Assembly: GCF_029760915.1 (NCBI RefSeq)
Contig: NZ_CP121685.1
Coordinates: forward strand, 656,001-720,000
Reading direction: 5' to 3'
From: Olleya sp. YS
Lineage (GTDB): Bacteria; Bacteroidota; Bacteroidia; Flavobacteriales; Flavobacteriaceae
Length of the DNA: 64,000 nt
How positions within the stretch are numbered: position 1 is the stretch's first letter; each line of letters opens with the position of its first letter. The position numbers and the translations under genes were made by a program. The notes beneath the pieces are model-generated. The model was not told where the DNA came from, ran no database searches, and saw only the letters and a list, made by a program, of their open reading frames with translations. Positions 27,120-34,846 of this stretch are shown in pieces.

Positions 27120-27839
27120 TTAATTGGTTTGCTCTCCTTTTAAGTCGTCTGCACGTCGTGTTGTCGAGTTAAATTCGCCCTTACGCTTTTGTCTATATTC
27201 TGTAAACAGCACACGCAAATCGTCTGCTCCCATTTTATTTTTTAGTTCTGAAACTTCTTTACAATTGTAAGCTGTTAGCGGGAAAGCCTCTATCTTTTTT
27301 TCTATTTCTTTTTTAGTTCTGTCGTCCAAACGTCCTCGTTGATTGAGCTCTTTATCAACAATAAAGACTTTACTTGTAGCTAAGTTAAAATCTAGAACTT
27401 CGCTTGTTCTTAAACTATTAAATAGTTTTTTGGTGTCGGAATCATTAACTAGTACAAACTTCCAATACTTAAGCTCGCCATATTTAGTTAGCTCTTTTTT
27501 TAGTCTATCTGTCGCTTCTTCTGCACCTTCTGAGACCATCATGACTACCTGAAACTTTTTAAACCCTTGAAATTTATCATAGATTAACTCTTTTAAATTA
27601 GAGGTTTCTACAATTTTTGATTCTGGGTCTTTTCCTAAAAAACCTAAAACGGTTATGTGATCTGCTAGTTTTACCTCTGTAGTTGCTGAGGCTAAATTTT
27701 GAATATCCAATACCTCTGCTTTTACAACTTCAAGTGGATTGTAATTATTGGTAGATGGATATAAAAACAATAAAAATATTACAGGCAAGAAAAATAAAGC
27801 ACTTAAAACTACTCCTTTTTTTACATTCTTTTTATCCAT
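27120..27839 (-). CDS. Membrane-anchored thioredoxin-like protein, unknown function
   Basis: A 239-residue protein with an N-terminal anchor (about 8-27), then an alpha/beta region ending in a strand typical of thioredoxin folds (SKVFIVDKELNQRGRLDDR). The active-site Cys pair is missing; its one Cys is in AYNCKEVS. It lies 58 bp before sco, so it is probably a degenerate partner of it in oxidase assembly (inference). An unusually good Shine-Dalgarno (AAGGAGATATT) precedes the ATG at 27839. The C-terminus is Arg/Lys-rich. Confidence 0.8.
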   Translation of the reverse strand: MDKKNVKKGVVLSALFFLPVIFLLFLYPSTNNYNPLEVVKAEVLDIQNLASATTEVKLADHITVLGFLGKDPESKIVETSNLKELIYDKFQGFKKFQVVMMVSEGAEEATDRLKKELTKYGELKYWKFVLVNDSDTKKLFNSLRTSEVLDFNLATSKVFIVDKELNQRGRLDDRTKKEIEKKIEAFPLTAYNCKEVSELKNKMGADDLRVLFTEYRQKRKGEFNSTTRRADDLKGEQTN

Positions 27840-27864
27840 AATATCTCCTTCGTTTTTGGTTTTA

Positions 27865-27872
27865 CAAAAATA
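27865..27872 (-). promoter_or_regulatory. Predicted -7 element before the thioredoxin-like/sco genes
   Basis: TATTTTTG on the minus strand, 25 bases before the ATG at 27839. It lies directly behind the coxIV terminator stem, so termination and restart are packed into about 40 bases. No correctly spaced TTG is seen. Confidence 0.45.
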
Positions 27873-27873
27873 A

Positions 27874-27901
27874 AAAAGGTGGCTTTAATAAACCACCTTT
27901 T
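27874..27901 (-). terminator. Terminator of the cyoE-cox operon
   Basis: AAAAGGTGG and CCACCTTTT pair around a 10-base loop. On the minus strand the stem is followed by a T-rich run. It lies 27 bp after the coxIV stop. Confidence 0.8.
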
Positions 27902-27927
27902 AACTATATTTTATGTCTAATTCAATG

Positions 27928-28311
27928 TTAGAAATCTCTTTTAATAAATCCGTCTTTGTAGACATCAAATACATATCCACCTTCTTGTAGTAGTATAAAG
28001 ATTAAGTAGCAAATTAAAAATACTGCTGTCCATACTACTGCACGTCTTAATCCTGCTGTTTCATCACGCATGTGCATAAAATCCCATGTAATGTAGTAGG
28101 CTTTAACTAAGGTAAGAATAATAAAAATCCAGTTCAATATTTTCATACCAAAAAATGACTTCATTGTCGATTCTGGTTTGTAGATACCTAAAACAACTTC
28201 AATAGCTGTTATGATAGATAATAGAATTAATACTCCCCAAATTTTTTGAGTGTTAGATTTAAACTTAATTAATCCTCTAAATATTTCTAATTTATGTGCG
28301 TCTGCTGCCAT
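27928..28311 (-). CDS. Cytochrome c oxidase subunit IV family protein
   Basis: A 127-residue protein with three predicted membrane helices (about 21-40, 52-72 and 90-112). The WGVLILLSIITAIEV and WDFMHMRDETAGLRRAV segments are typical of prokaryotic subunit IV (COX4_pro). It is a small accessory subunit of the heme-copper oxidase, last in the gene set cyoE, coxIII, coxIII, coxIV. It starts 22 bp after the preceding stop. Confidence 0.92.
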   Translation of the reverse strand: MAADAHKLEIFRGLIKFKSNTQKIWGVLILLSIITAIEVVLGIYKPESTMKSFFGMKILNWIFIILTLVKAYYITWDFMHMRDETAGLRRAVVWTAVFLICYLIFILLQEGGYVFDVYKDGFIKRDF

Positions 28312-28332
28312 TTTAAATGTGTTCTATTTTAA

Positions 28333-29331
28333 TTAAACTAAGTAGAAGAAAGTAAATACAAATACCCAAACTAAATCTACAAAGTGCCAGTATAATCCAA
28401 CTTTCTCTACCATTTCATAGTTTTTACGTCTTTCATAAGTACCTAGAATAACATTAAAGAAAATAATGATGTTAATGACTACTCCAGAGAATACGTGAAA
28501 TCCGTGAAATCCAGTAATAAAGAAAAAGAAATCTGCAAATAATGGTGAACCGTACTCATTAACCGTTAGGTTTGCACCTTGTACCACTAGTCTACCATTT
28601 TCTTTAATTTGCTGTAATGACTCCTCTCTTGATAATACCGTTTTTTCTCCTTCTTCGTTTATAATTTGTGTTCTCACTAAAATATTAGGGTTAGCTTCCA
28701 TCCCTTTAACTATATCGCTAACTTGATAAGCAGGTAATGAAGCCTCTTCAACAAACCATAATCCAACGTCACGACCGTGTTGTACTCTTTCTGTTGGTGA
28801 AGCTACAGCAAAATCTGTAATAGACAAACGCTTAAATTTTTGTTCACCATCAACTGTTGCATATTCTCCAAACTGAAGGATATTACCACCTTTAGTTTGC
28901 ACAGCTCCATAATCTCCTTTAATAAAAGTTGCCCATTCCCACGCTTGAGAACCAACGAAAATTAAACCACCAATAATGGTTAAAAACATGTACCAAGTTA
29001 CCTTTTTCTTGTTCATGTGGTGACCAGCATCTACAGCTAATACCATAGTTACAGAAGACATAATTAAAACAAACGTCATAAACGCTACATAAATCATTGG
29101 GTAGTTACCATGGAAAAATGGTACGTGCGTAAATACCTCGTCTGCAATTGGCCAAGCGTCTATAAATTTGAATCTTGAAAAACCATAGGCTGCTAAAAAT
29201 CCTGAGAATGTTAAAGCATCTGATACGATAAAAAACCACATCATCATCTTACCATAACTCGCCTTTAATGGTTGATTACCACCTTCCCAAGTTTTTCCTT
29301 CTGTATCAGTAGTTGCAACTGTAGTGTTCAT
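28333..29331 (-). CDS. Cytochrome c oxidase subunit III, long form with loop insertion
   Basis: A 332-residue subunit III with helices at about 24-50, 66-84, 95-115, 262-290 and 305-330. The typical C-terminal HFVDLVWVFVFTFFYL is present. Between the third and fourth helices lies a hydrophilic insertion of roughly 110-130 residues (about 130-255), which makes the protein far longer than a minimal subunit III (the tandem paralogue has 194 residues). The gene follows that paralogue after a 122-bp gap that has its own -7 element. Confidence 0.92.
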   Translation of the reverse strand: MNTTVATTDTEGKTWEGGNQPLKASYGKMMMWFFIVSDALTFSGFLAAYGFSRFKFIDAWPIADEVFTHVPFFHGNYPMIYVAFMTFVLIMSSVTMVLAVDAGHHMNKKKVTWYMFLTIIGGLIFVGSQAWEWATFIKGDYGAVQTKGGNILQFGEYATVDGEQKFKRLSITDFAVASPTERVQHGRDVGLWFVEEASLPAYQVSDIVKGMEANPNILVRTQIINEEGEKTVLSREESLQQIKENGRLVVQGANLTVNEYGSPLFADFFFFITGFHGFHVFSGVVINIIIFFNVILGTYERRKNYEMVEKVGLYWHFVDLVWVFVFTFFYLV

Positions 29332-29360
29332 ATTGTTGAATTAGTTGTTTAAATGTGGCA

Positions 29361-29368
29361 CAAAAATA
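29361..29368 (-). promoter_or_regulatory. Predicted -7 element before the long subunit III gene
   Basis: TATTTTTG on the minus strand, 29 bases before the ATG at 29331. The nearest upstream TTG (29397-29395) is 26 bases away, a little too far for the consensus. Confidence 0.4.
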
Positions 29369-29453
29369 ATCATTTTATTCAGTTAAAAAAATAGCAAACT
29401 CTAAATTTTATAGTGTCTAAATAAGGTTTATTGACTTATTGGATTGATACTTT

Positions 29454-30038
29454 TTAATTTAGAAAAAAGTACAAGAAAAAAAACAGGTAAATCCAAAGCA
29501 AATCTACAAAGTGCCAAAAGGTTTCTGCTAGTTCAAATCCTACGATGTTTTCTGTTGAATATTTTCCTCTTAAATGGTTGATTAACACCACTAACACAGG
29601 AATTAGACCGACTACAACATGTACAATATGTACAACTGCAATTAAGTAGATATACGTTACTGTAACATTACTGGTTGGTCCTGTAAAATTGTATCCTAAG
29701 TCTATAATTTGATTAAAACCTTTAAATTGATTGTAAATAAAAAACAATCCTAATACAAACGTCAATCCTAACATTGCAGTGGTTAAACTGTTATTACCTT
29801 GTTTTAATGCTTTTTTGGCTATTATGAAGGTAATACTACTAACAATCATAATAATGATGCTAATCCAAAACGGTTGAGGCATTTCAAAATTTTGTAGCCA
29901 ATCTGGTCTGCTACTGCTTACAATAAAAGCACTAGTCCAACCTGCAAACGACATAATTAACGATGCAATACCAAAGTACAACATCATTTTTCTTGCACGT
30001 CCATTTTTCTCTTCTATGGTTCCTTGGGTTAAATCCAT
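29454..30038 (-). CDS. Cytochrome c oxidase subunit III, short form
   Basis: A 194-residue heme-copper oxidase subunit III with five membrane helices (about 18-38, 52-70, 85-103, 125-150 and 170-192). It ends in the family signature ETFWHFVDLLWIYLFFFLYF. The ATG directly follows the cyoE stop, so the two are translationally coupled. It pairs in tandem with the longer subunit III downstream; both may be in one complex, or serve two oxidases. Confidence 0.93.
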   Translation of the reverse strand: MDLTQGTIEEKNGRARKMMLYFGIASLIMSFAGWTSAFIVSSSRPDWLQNFEMPQPFWISIIIMIVSSITFIIAKKALKQGNNSLTTAMLGLTFVLGLFFIYNQFKGFNQIIDLGYNFTGPTSNVTVTYIYLIAVVHIVHVVVGLIPVLVVLINHLRGKYSTENIVGFELAETFWHFVDLLWIYLFFFLYFFLN

Positions 30039-30039
30039 T

Positions 30040-30933
30040 TTATCTTATAAATTTATCAATTACATATACAATTTGTACCAATGTGATATACAATACACTT
30101 GATAACATCAATTGTTTCGCTGCTTTTTCAGTCATTTTTTTATACAATAAAATCGCATAATACAACATGACTAGTCCCAAACCAAATACAATAATTGCAG
30201 CAACAATGGATAATTTTAATTGTCCTGTGACTCCAAAAACTGGAACTATGGATACTAAAATAGTCCAGATGGTATATAATATGGTTTGAACAGCTGTTCC
30301 TTTATCCTGTTTTCCTGTCGGTAGCATAAAAAAGCCTCCACGCTTATAGTCTTCGTATAAAAACCAACCAATAGCCCAAAAATGTGGAAATTGCCAGAAA
30401 AACTGTAAGGCGAACAACGTTCCTGGTTCTATCCCAAAATCGTTTGTTGCAGCTACCCATCCTAACATAAATGGTATAGCTCCTGGAATAGCACCAACAA
30501 ACACAGATAAAGGTGTTTTTGTTTTTAAAGGCGTGTAAACACTTGTATATAAAAATATGGAAATCGCGCCAAACATGGCAGTTTGCGGATTAATTGTATA
30601 CAGTATAATGATCCCTAAAACAGTAAATATACAAGCAATCATAAATGCTGTATTTACTGTCATACGTCCAGAAGCAACAGGTCTGTTTCTGGTACGATGC
30701 ATTAAAGCATCTAAATCTTTTTCGATAATTTGGTTAAAAGCGTTACTAGCACCAACCATAAAATAACCACCTAAAGCCAGCAATAAAACGATTTTAAAAC
30801 TGATGGTATCTGCTCCTAAAAAATAACCAGCAACAGACGAAAACACGACGCTTAGTGACAAGCGCATTTTTGTGATTTCTTTAAAATCTGATAGTGCTGT
30901 GTGTTTTATTGTAGGTGTTGCTGTTGTACTCAA
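30040..30933 (-). CDS. cyoE: Heme O synthase (protoheme IX farnesyltransferase)
   Basis: A UbiA-family prenyltransferase of about 297 residues with eight to nine membrane helices. It has the prenyl-diphosphate motif in NQIIEKDLDALMHRTRNRP and a second acidic loop (YEDYKRGGFFMLP). It converts heme B to heme O for the oxidase whose genes follow. The open frame extends to an ATG at 30999, but the extension is poor (MWFFYAKFLFSSIF) and contains a TATCTTTG -7 box. I therefore place the start at the TTG at 30933, giving a (M)STTATPTIKHT N-terminus. The start is inference. Confidence 0.93.
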   Translation of the reverse strand: MSTTATPTIKHTALSDFKEITKMRLSLSVVFSSVAGYFLGADTISFKIVLLLALGGYFMVGASNAFNQIIEKDLDALMHRTRNRPVASGRMTVNTAFMIACIFTVLGIIILYTINPQTAMFGAISIFLYTSVYTPLKTKTPLSVFVGAIPGAIPFMLGWVAATNDFGIEPGTLFALQFFWQFPHFWAIGWFLYEDYKRGGFFMLPTGKQDKGTAVQTILYTIWTILVSIVPVFGVTGQLKLSIVAAIIVFGLGLVMLYYAILLYKKMTEKAAKQLMLSSVLYITLVQIVYVIDKFIR

Positions 30934-30956
30934 ACCAACGTCTTTTTTTGCTGGTG

Positions 30957-30964
30957 CAAAGATA
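30957..30964 (-). promoter_or_regulatory. Predicted -7 element of the cyoE-cox operon
   Basis: TATCTTTG on the minus strand, 23 bases before the proposed TTG start of cyoE. It falls within the longer open frame and helps decide the start. No TTG was seen at the ideal distance upstream. Confidence 0.5.
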
Positions 30965-31083
30965 CTGCTAAAAAGGAATTTAGCATAAAAAAACCACAAG
31001 GTTTTTAGCTTATGGTTTTAATAAACGGTTGAGTCAATATTTATTTTGAATAGGTTGATTCAAATTATTACTATTTATTTGTT

Positions 31084-31623
31084 TTACGTTTTTATATTTT
31101 CCATTTCACTACCATTATCAAAATTATTTAATATGATATATTGGAGTATAATAGCGACAACAAATTGCCATATTTTAAAACTAAAATCTGAATGAATGTC
31201 ATATGAATAAATAATTATCAAAGCCAAAGAGATAACAATAACTCCAATTAAGATTTTTCTCAAGTTATTGAAAAAGCTAATTTTCTTTATGAATAATGAA
31301 TTTATATAAAAAAACAGCATTGGAGATATAATACCAACAACAAATAAATACGAAATATCTACAATGCGAAATTTTCCTATTTGAAATCTTTTTTCAAGGA
31401 CTAGCTCTAATAAATTTCCTATTAAAGAGTAAACTAATATTCCAAGAATAAAACTAATATATGATGCAACAAAAAAATTAATAGCAGTTTTAAAATTAAA
31501 TTCTTTTAGATTGCATAATGTAATTACCAAACAAAAAATTAATGGTATAATCCAAAAGTTCACAAAACTCAATGACAATACACAAAGTATAGGGACAATA
31601 ATTATTTTAGCAATTTTAATCAC
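31084..31623 (-). CDS. Orphan polytopic membrane protein, very AT-rich
   Basis: A 179-residue hydrophobic protein with five to six predicted helices and a short polar C-terminus (NNFDNGSEMENIKT). I recognise no family. Its DNA is visibly more AT-rich than its neighbours: three sampled 60-base lines hold 27, 18 and 22 percent G+C. It lies between the cyoE operon and the remB gene, 50 bp after the remB stop, and no terminator is seen between them. A gene acquired by transfer is possible. Confidence 0.65.
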   Translation of the reverse strand: MIKIAKIIIVPILCVLSLSFVNFWIIPLIFCLVITLCNLKEFNFKTAINFFVASYISFILGILVYSLIGNLLELVLEKRFQIGKFRIVDISYLFVVGIISPMLFFYINSLFIKKISFFNNLRKILIGVIVISLALIIIYSYDIHSDFSFKIWQFVVAIILQYIILNNFDNGSEMENIKT

Positions 31624-31673
31624 AATTAATTTCTTCTATTATTTTAGATTAAAGCAAACTAGAAATTATTATC

Positions 31674-33812
31674 CTACAAATCAAAATACCAATTAAATAA
31701 GTCTGTTCGTATTCCAAAATTAATCCAAGCAGTACTATTATTAAATACAGAAAGCGTCTGCGCTTCTGGATTAAAATTACGATAGCTTACATTTATAAAT
31801 GCTTTTAAGTTGGACGCTGGATTAACTAAATAACCCAATTGCGCACTGGCATTTACAGACGTTGTTTTAATACCTTGACCAATGGTTATTCCTGTATCTG
31901 ATGGTCTATCACGCTCGTCACCAAAAATATCTCCTCCGTAAAAAAAGTTATCTGTACCATCGTTCACATCAAACCCTCTAACTCCTGTAATTACTTTTGC
32001 TTCTCCAAACCATCGGTCCTTTTGGTAACGTCCAATAAGAACCAACTCTCTAAAATTGGCTCCCCAAAGATGCGCCATAGGCTGATTGTTGTGGGCATAA
32101 TTTAATACAATAGTATTGTGTGAATACGTGTAAGGTCGAACTTGGTTATATTCTGCTTGAAGCATTAAATTTTTAACTTTAAAGGCATCGTACCATTTTG
32201 CTCCTAACTGAAACCCAAATTTGTTTTTCCAACTTTTGTCTCCACCTGTAACATCACTTAGTGAAAATTCATCTAAAATAAATTGTCCGTAAACATTGAC
32301 ATTATCGCTATACTTGTATTTAGCTGATGCTCCTAAAATAGCATTTCCTGCGCCTTGACCAGTTTCAAACTCGATTGCTCTAAAAAATATTAATGGATTA
32401 AGGTAGTTGATATCAAAACCTCTGTCGTTAGTGTTTTCCCAAACTACAGACTCAAATAATCCTAAGTTAAATCGTTTAGATACATTCCAACTTAGGTAAT
32501 GGTTGGCAATGTATTTTGTTCTAAAGGCTTTATCTACTGTTGCTTCGTCACGCACATCTTTTAACCAAGTCCATGTATTGGTATATTTTATTTTCCAAAA
32601 TTTAGTATTGAGTTTTAAAAATGGATATGGACTAGCCACATCACTTTGCAGTAAACTTCTGTAACCATCACCAATAAATTGTTTTCCATGTCCAAATTGG
32701 ATATTCATAAATTTGGTTGGCGAATACGATAAATAGGCTTCTGCAACTGGATAATCATAAGCATCTTCTTTGAAACGTTTAGCAATACCACGTCCAGGAA
32801 TAATTGCTGGATCTGGTCCAAATGCTTTTAAGCTCTCGGCATATTGATTAAAATATTGTGCAAAACGTCCTTGGTTTTCATATACCGAAGCTGAAAAACT
32901 AAGCTTTCTACCTAAGCCTCCTTGTACATATAATCCACGTGTGTTATTGTAAGTGCTTCCAAAATCTGCATCTGTATCTTTTCCTAATTGTAAATCAAAA
33001 ATGGGATCAATGGTAAACCAATAGTCTTTGCCTTGTAATTGCACTAAATGCTCATTCCATAATTTGCGTCCTGCCCAAGTTTGAGTGTCCTTTTTTAATG
33101 CATCGTTTTCAGCTGAAAAATCGTAGTAATTAGAAACATCTTCATACATATATGGTTTTGATGCTGTATGGCTATTAGTGCCCACTCGATTAATATCTTG
33201 ATCAAACCTAAAATAGTTTTCATGTGAAAACGGAATATTAACTTGACTGGAATACGCTTTATTAGTGTACTTTAACATAGATTGTTGTACGCTATCAAAC
33301 TCTTGTTTTGCTTTTTGTTGTAAAACTGTGAGTTGTTCAATCTCGTTTGATTTTTCAACATTTTCATTTTCTGTACTTGCTGTAATGGTAGGCAGATTAG
33401 TAGGTTTGTTTTTTTCATTTAATGGAAAATACAATACCATACTGTATTGTTTAAATGTTGGATTACCATTATATGTCGCTGGTTCTATTTTTGGGAATGC
33501 TGAAAATACCCTAATGGTTTCTTCTTTTAATGCTGCAGATTGAGCATCTACATAAATAGTTTTAAACTCTCCTTCTTTAGTGACTTCAAATACAATAGAG
33601 ACTTCGCCTTTATAGTCTGCTTTAGTAGCTTCTGGAAGTTTAAATTCTGAATAGATTATATTATAAACTTCTTGATTAAAACAATTATGTAGTTGGTTGT
33701 TATCGGTCTCTTTACAATTTTCGAAACGAGGTGGTACTTGGTAAATAGTTGTGTCTTGTGCGTAGGTAAAAACAGAACAAGTTAATACTAATCCTAAAAT
33801 GAAAGTCTTCAT
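31674..33812 (-). CDS. remB: RemB-like gliding motility protein with TonB-C-like N-terminal domain
   Basis: A 712-residue protein with a signal peptide (about 1-18). Residues about 25-130 resemble a TonB C-terminal domain (GEVSIVFEVTKEGEFKTIYV, FPKIEPATYNGNP) preceded by a C-x10-C pair, the same plan as the two TonB proteins upstream. A coiled Gln/Glu-rich linker follows, then a beta-rich region (about 230-712) with Wzi-like outer-membrane barrel character (FNLGLFESVVWENTNDRGFD). The order sprA-gcvH-vanZ-tonB-remB matches, as I recall it, the remB locus of Flavobacterium johnsoniae. RemB is needed for normal gliding and spreading there. Confidence 0.78.
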   Translation of the reverse strand: MKTFILGLVLTCSVFTYAQDTTIYQVPPRFENCKETDNNQLHNCFNQEVYNIIYSEFKLPEATKADYKGEVSIVFEVTKEGEFKTIYVDAQSAALKEETIRVFSAFPKIEPATYNGNPTFKQYSMVLYFPLNEKNKPTNLPTITASTENENVEKSNEIEQLTVLQQKAKQEFDSVQQSMLKYTNKAYSSQVNIPFSHENYFRFDQDINRVGTNSHTASKPYMYEDVSNYYDFSAENDALKKDTQTWAGRKLWNEHLVQLQGKDYWFTIDPIFDLQLGKDTDADFGSTYNNTRGLYVQGGLGRKLSFSASVYENQGRFAQYFNQYAESLKAFGPDPAIIPGRGIAKRFKEDAYDYPVAEAYLSYSPTKFMNIQFGHGKQFIGDGYRSLLQSDVASPYPFLKLNTKFWKIKYTNTWTWLKDVRDEATVDKAFRTKYIANHYLSWNVSKRFNLGLFESVVWENTNDRGFDINYLNPLIFFRAIEFETGQGAGNAILGASAKYKYSDNVNVYGQFILDEFSLSDVTGGDKSWKNKFGFQLGAKWYDAFKVKNLMLQAEYNQVRPYTYSHNTIVLNYAHNNQPMAHLWGANFRELVLIGRYQKDRWFGEAKVITGVRGFDVNDGTDNFFYGGDIFGDERDRPSDTGITIGQGIKTTSVNASAQLGYLVNPASNLKAFINVSYRNFNPEAQTLSVFNNSTAWINFGIRTDLFNWYFDL

Positions 33813-33874
33813 ATTTAGTTTGAGGTTTAAATTTTGCTGAAAGATACTGCTTTTTTTTAAACGCTTTATAATAG

Positions 33875-33906
33875 AAAAAGTCGCTATCTTAAAAGATAAC
33901 GACTTT
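33875..33906 (-). terminator. Terminator after the first tonB gene
   Basis: The stem AAAGTCG(C)TATCTT / AAGATA(A)CGACTTT has one mismatch and a tiny loop. It is followed on the minus strand by CTTTTTC. It lies 20 bp after the tonB stop. Confidence 0.8.
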
Positions 33907-33925
33907 AATTACTCTATATTTTATG

Positions 33926-34735
33926 TTAGTATTTAACTTGAAATACAATAGGTAGTGAATATAAAACCGACACTGGTTGTCCACCTTGTCTTCCCGGTTT
34001 CATTTGCGGTACTTTATCTACAACCCGATTTGCTTCTTTTTCTAAATCTTTGTGTGGTGCTCTTGTATTAATGATTTCGACATCTCCATTTTTATTAATT
34101 CTAAAATTCACATATATACGTTGGATTCCTTCTTTCAAACCTAGCTGTTCTCCTAAATCTCTGTCAAATTTATTTTTAACCAATTTGGCTAATTTATCTG
34201 ACATACATTTTCTACGTTGGTCATTGTTTTTAGCCTTTTCACAACCAGGATAAATTGGTACCATCTCTACAAAATTTACATGTACTTCTTCATCCGGTTT
34301 TTTAATATCTAAATCTCCTTCATTTACTGGAGGCTTCTTGCCCTCTGGTTTTGTTGGTTGAACGATATCTGATACTAAATCATCTTTATTTACTTTAGTA
34401 TCTGGAGTATCATCTGGAACTATAGTCGGATTGTCTGGTCGTACTGGTTGTTTCTGTAAAGGTTCTTTAGTAGTAACCGCATCAGGTTCTACTTTAAAAA
34501 CTGGTGCAAACATATAATCCTTTTCTGGGTCGTCTATAATCCTTTCAGAAAGATTATACGTTTTATCTTCAAAACGCATTTCTAATGACCCATAGGTAGC
34601 CAGTAAACACATAATTAACCCAATCTGGAAGTAAAGCGATGAGTTTTTTCGTAAATTTACATCGTGTTTTTGTGATTTTTGCACGTTTTTCTCATTTTGG
34701 CGAGTGAGATTGTGCAATTCCTTGGAATTTTTCAT
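33926..34735 (-). CDS. Energy transducer TonB (paralogue 1)
   Basis: A 269-residue TonB-like protein with a basic cytoplasmic N-terminus (about 1-35), one membrane helix (about 35-50, YFQIGLIMCLLATYG), a Lys/Pro/Asp-rich periplasmic linker, and a TonB C-terminal domain (about 170-269, IQRIYVNFRINKNGDVEI). Before that domain is a C-x11-C pair in YPGCEKAKNNDQRRKCM. TonB passes proton-motive energy from ExbBD to outer-membrane receptors. No exbBD is in the window. It is closely related to the neighbour at 34847-35572. Confidence 0.92.
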   Translation of the reverse strand: MKNSKELHNLTRQNEKNVQKSQKHDVNLRKNSSLYFQIGLIMCLLATYGSLEMRFEDKTYNLSERIIDDPEKDYMFAPVFKVEPDAVTTKEPLQKQPVRPDNPTIVPDDTPDTKVNKDDLVSDIVQPTKPEGKKPPVNEGDLDIKKPDEEVHVNFVEMVPIYPGCEKAKNNDQRRKCMSDKLAKLVKNKFDRDLGEQLGLKEGIQRIYVNFRINKNGDVEIINTRAPHKDLEKEANRVVDKVPQMKPGRQGGQPVSVLYSLPIVFQVKY

Positions 34736-34793
34736 AATATCTATAGTTTAAATGTTAATGTTATGAAGAAATCACAATAAACGTACCAAAAAC

Positions 34794-34827
34794 AAAAATC
34801 CCGCTACTTAATTGTAACGGGATTTTT
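34794..34827 (-). terminator. Terminator after the second tonB gene
   Basis: AAAAATCCCG(C)TAC / GTA(A)CGGGATTTTT around a short AT loop. It lies 20 bp after the tonB stop at 34847 and separates the two tonB genes. Confidence 0.85.
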
Positions 34828-34846
34828 AATCTATATGGAATTGTAA

